Assembly (NCBI GenBank): GCA_031400755.1
Contig: JANNQL010000228.1
Span: forward strand, 1-5,173
DNA: 5,173 nucleotides
Origin: VMSU01 sp031400755
GTDB lineage: Bacteria; Desulfobacterota; Desulfobulbia; Desulfobulbales; VMSU01
Reading direction: 5' to 3'
Positions 4,429 to 5,173 of this stretch are shown piece by piece. The position numbers and the translations under genes were made by a program. Position 1 is the stretch's first letter, and each line of letters starts with the position of its first letter. Below the pieces are notes generated by a model. The model was not told the DNA's origin and did no database searches. It saw nothing but the letters and a program-made list of their open reading frames with translations.

Positions 4429-5173
4429 ATGGCAATCAGAATAGCAATCAACGGCTTTGGCAGGATTGGCCGGCAGATAACAAGACTACTCAGCACAGAA
4501 TTAGGCGCTGGGATTGAACTGCTGGCAATCAATACGTTGGGGACGATTGAACTTGCCGCCCACCTCCTGCGCCATGACAGCAATCACGGCGCTTTCCACC
4601 AATCGGTCGCCATCAAAGAAAATGACCTAATCATCGGCGACCAAGCCGTCAGGTTCCTCAATCAGCCCGATCCAAGCCTCCTGCCCTGGCGGCAGATGGG
4701 CATTGATCTGGTCATCGAGGCCAGCGGCCAGTTGACCCATCGCCGGCAGGCCGACCGCCATCGCCAGGCCGGCGCCCAGAAAATACTGATCACCGCCGCC
4801 GCTAAAGACCCTGATATCACCCTGTGCATGGGGGTAAACCACAACGCCTACCGGCCTGACCGCCACCATATCATCAGCGGCAGCAGCTGCACCGCCAACT
4901 GCCTGGCCCCGGCCGCCAAACTGCTTAACGATCACTTCACCATCCAATCATGCGTCGCTACCTTTCTGCATTCATATACCTGCAGCCAGCACCTCCTTGA
5001 CCTGCCAGGCCATGACCTGCGGCGCATGCGGGCTGTTGGCCGTAACATCATGCCGACATCAACCAGTGCAGTCCAACAGATACCGGAAGTCATCCCCGAA
5101 CTCCTCGGCAAATTTGAAGCGATTGCCATCCGGGTGCCAACTCCGGAAGTGCACTTAGCCTATTGTACCACCC
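4429..5173 (+). CDS. gap: Type I glyceraldehyde-3-phosphate dehydrogenase (3' end cut by window)
   Basis: This is the first 248 codons of a protein normally about 335 residues, with no internal stop. GAPDH oxidises glyceraldehyde 3-phosphate to 1,3-bisphosphoglycerate with NAD(P), or runs in reverse, in the cytoplasm. The Rossmann motif INGFGRIGR is at 7-15. The catalytic Cys154 is in SSCTANCLAP (152-161) and the base His181 in LHSYT (180-184). Phosphate-site residues Ser153, Thr155, Thr184, Thr212 and Arg235 are all present. Departures from the usual form include NTLG (35-38) where NAD enzymes have an Asp after Asn, SCTANC for SCTTNC, and YTCSQ for YTNDQ. An in-frame TAA at 4414-4416 rules out an upstream start; ATG 4429 has only a weak ribosome site. 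Erythrose-4-phosphate dehydrogenase is a less likely alternative. Confidence 0.93.
   Translation, partial: MAIRIAINGFGRIGRQITRLLSTELGAGIELLAINTLGTIELAAHLLRHDSNHGAFHQSVAIKENDLIIGDQAVRFLNQPDPSLLPWRQMGIDLVIEASGQLTHRRQADRHRQAGAQKILITAAAKDPDITLCMGVNHNAYRPDRHHIISGSSCTANCLAPAAKLLNDHFTIQSCVATFLHSYTCSQHLLDLPGHDLRRMRAVGRNIMPTSTSAVQQIPEVIPELLGKFEAIAIRVPTPEVHLAYCTT

Noticed and set aside
4244..4435. 63-codon minus-strand ORF upstream of gap
   Set aside because: It runs antisense through the predicted promoter, leader palindrome and gap start; composition is unremarkable and no domain is recognisable.
4627..5129. Minus-strand ORFs opposite gap
   Set aside because: They are antisense shadows of a clear GAPDH frame with all its motifs.

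Overview
The window reads as ordinary bacterial chromosome with unusually rich intergenic repeat content. Gene content (hypC-hypD-hypE for [NiFe]-hydrogenase maturation, an FtsX/MacB-type permease, a glyceraldehyde-3-phosphate dehydrogenase) and protein style suggest an anaerobic or facultative, hydrogen-metabolising Gram-negative bacterium. My guess is Desulfobacterota, but this is an inference from general protein character, not a search result. No plasmid, phage, CRISPR, tRNA or rRNA signal is visible.

Layout. Positions 1-186 are non-coding and hold a 59-bp imperfect hairpin-forming inverted repeat (16-74). Positions 187-3998 form one minus-strand unit read from right to left: hypC (3998-3738), hypD (3728-2640), hypE (2430-1390), then an ABC-type permease (1380-187). 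hypC and hypD are separated by 9 nt, and hypE and the permease also by 9 nt. The hypD-hypE gap (about 209 nt) is filled by an 86-bp multi-arm palindromic element and a second, smaller inverted repeat. Positions 3999-4428 are a divergent intergenic region of about 430 nt with several palindromes, short direct repeats, a possible 17-codon leader ORF in front of hypC, and a good sigma70-type promoter firing rightward. Position 4429 to the window end is the first 248 codons of a type I GAPDH on the plus strand.

How the genes work together. HypC and HypD form the scaffold on which the Fe(CN)2CO group of [NiFe]-hydrogenase is assembled. HypE supplies cyanide by ATP-dependent dehydration of a carbamoyl group on its C-terminal cysteine. 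All the key residues are present (HypC Cys2 and His49; HypD Cys35, Cys63, Cys66 and four C-terminal cluster cysteines; HypE terminal PRIC), so the three proteins look functional. HypA, HypB and HypF are absent here and must lie elsewhere if hydrogenase is made. The permease is tightly linked to hypE but has no ATPase partner in the window; it carries a vicinal Cys-Cys pair in its extracytoplasmic domain. The GAPDH keeps its catalytic residues but has lost the usual NAD-selecting aspartate, so it may use NADP or serve a special role.

I found no convincing previously undescribed system. The points most worth checking are the palindromic element inside the hyp operon, the permease attached to hypE, the altered cofactor loop of the GAPDH, and the motif-dense divergent regulatory region.
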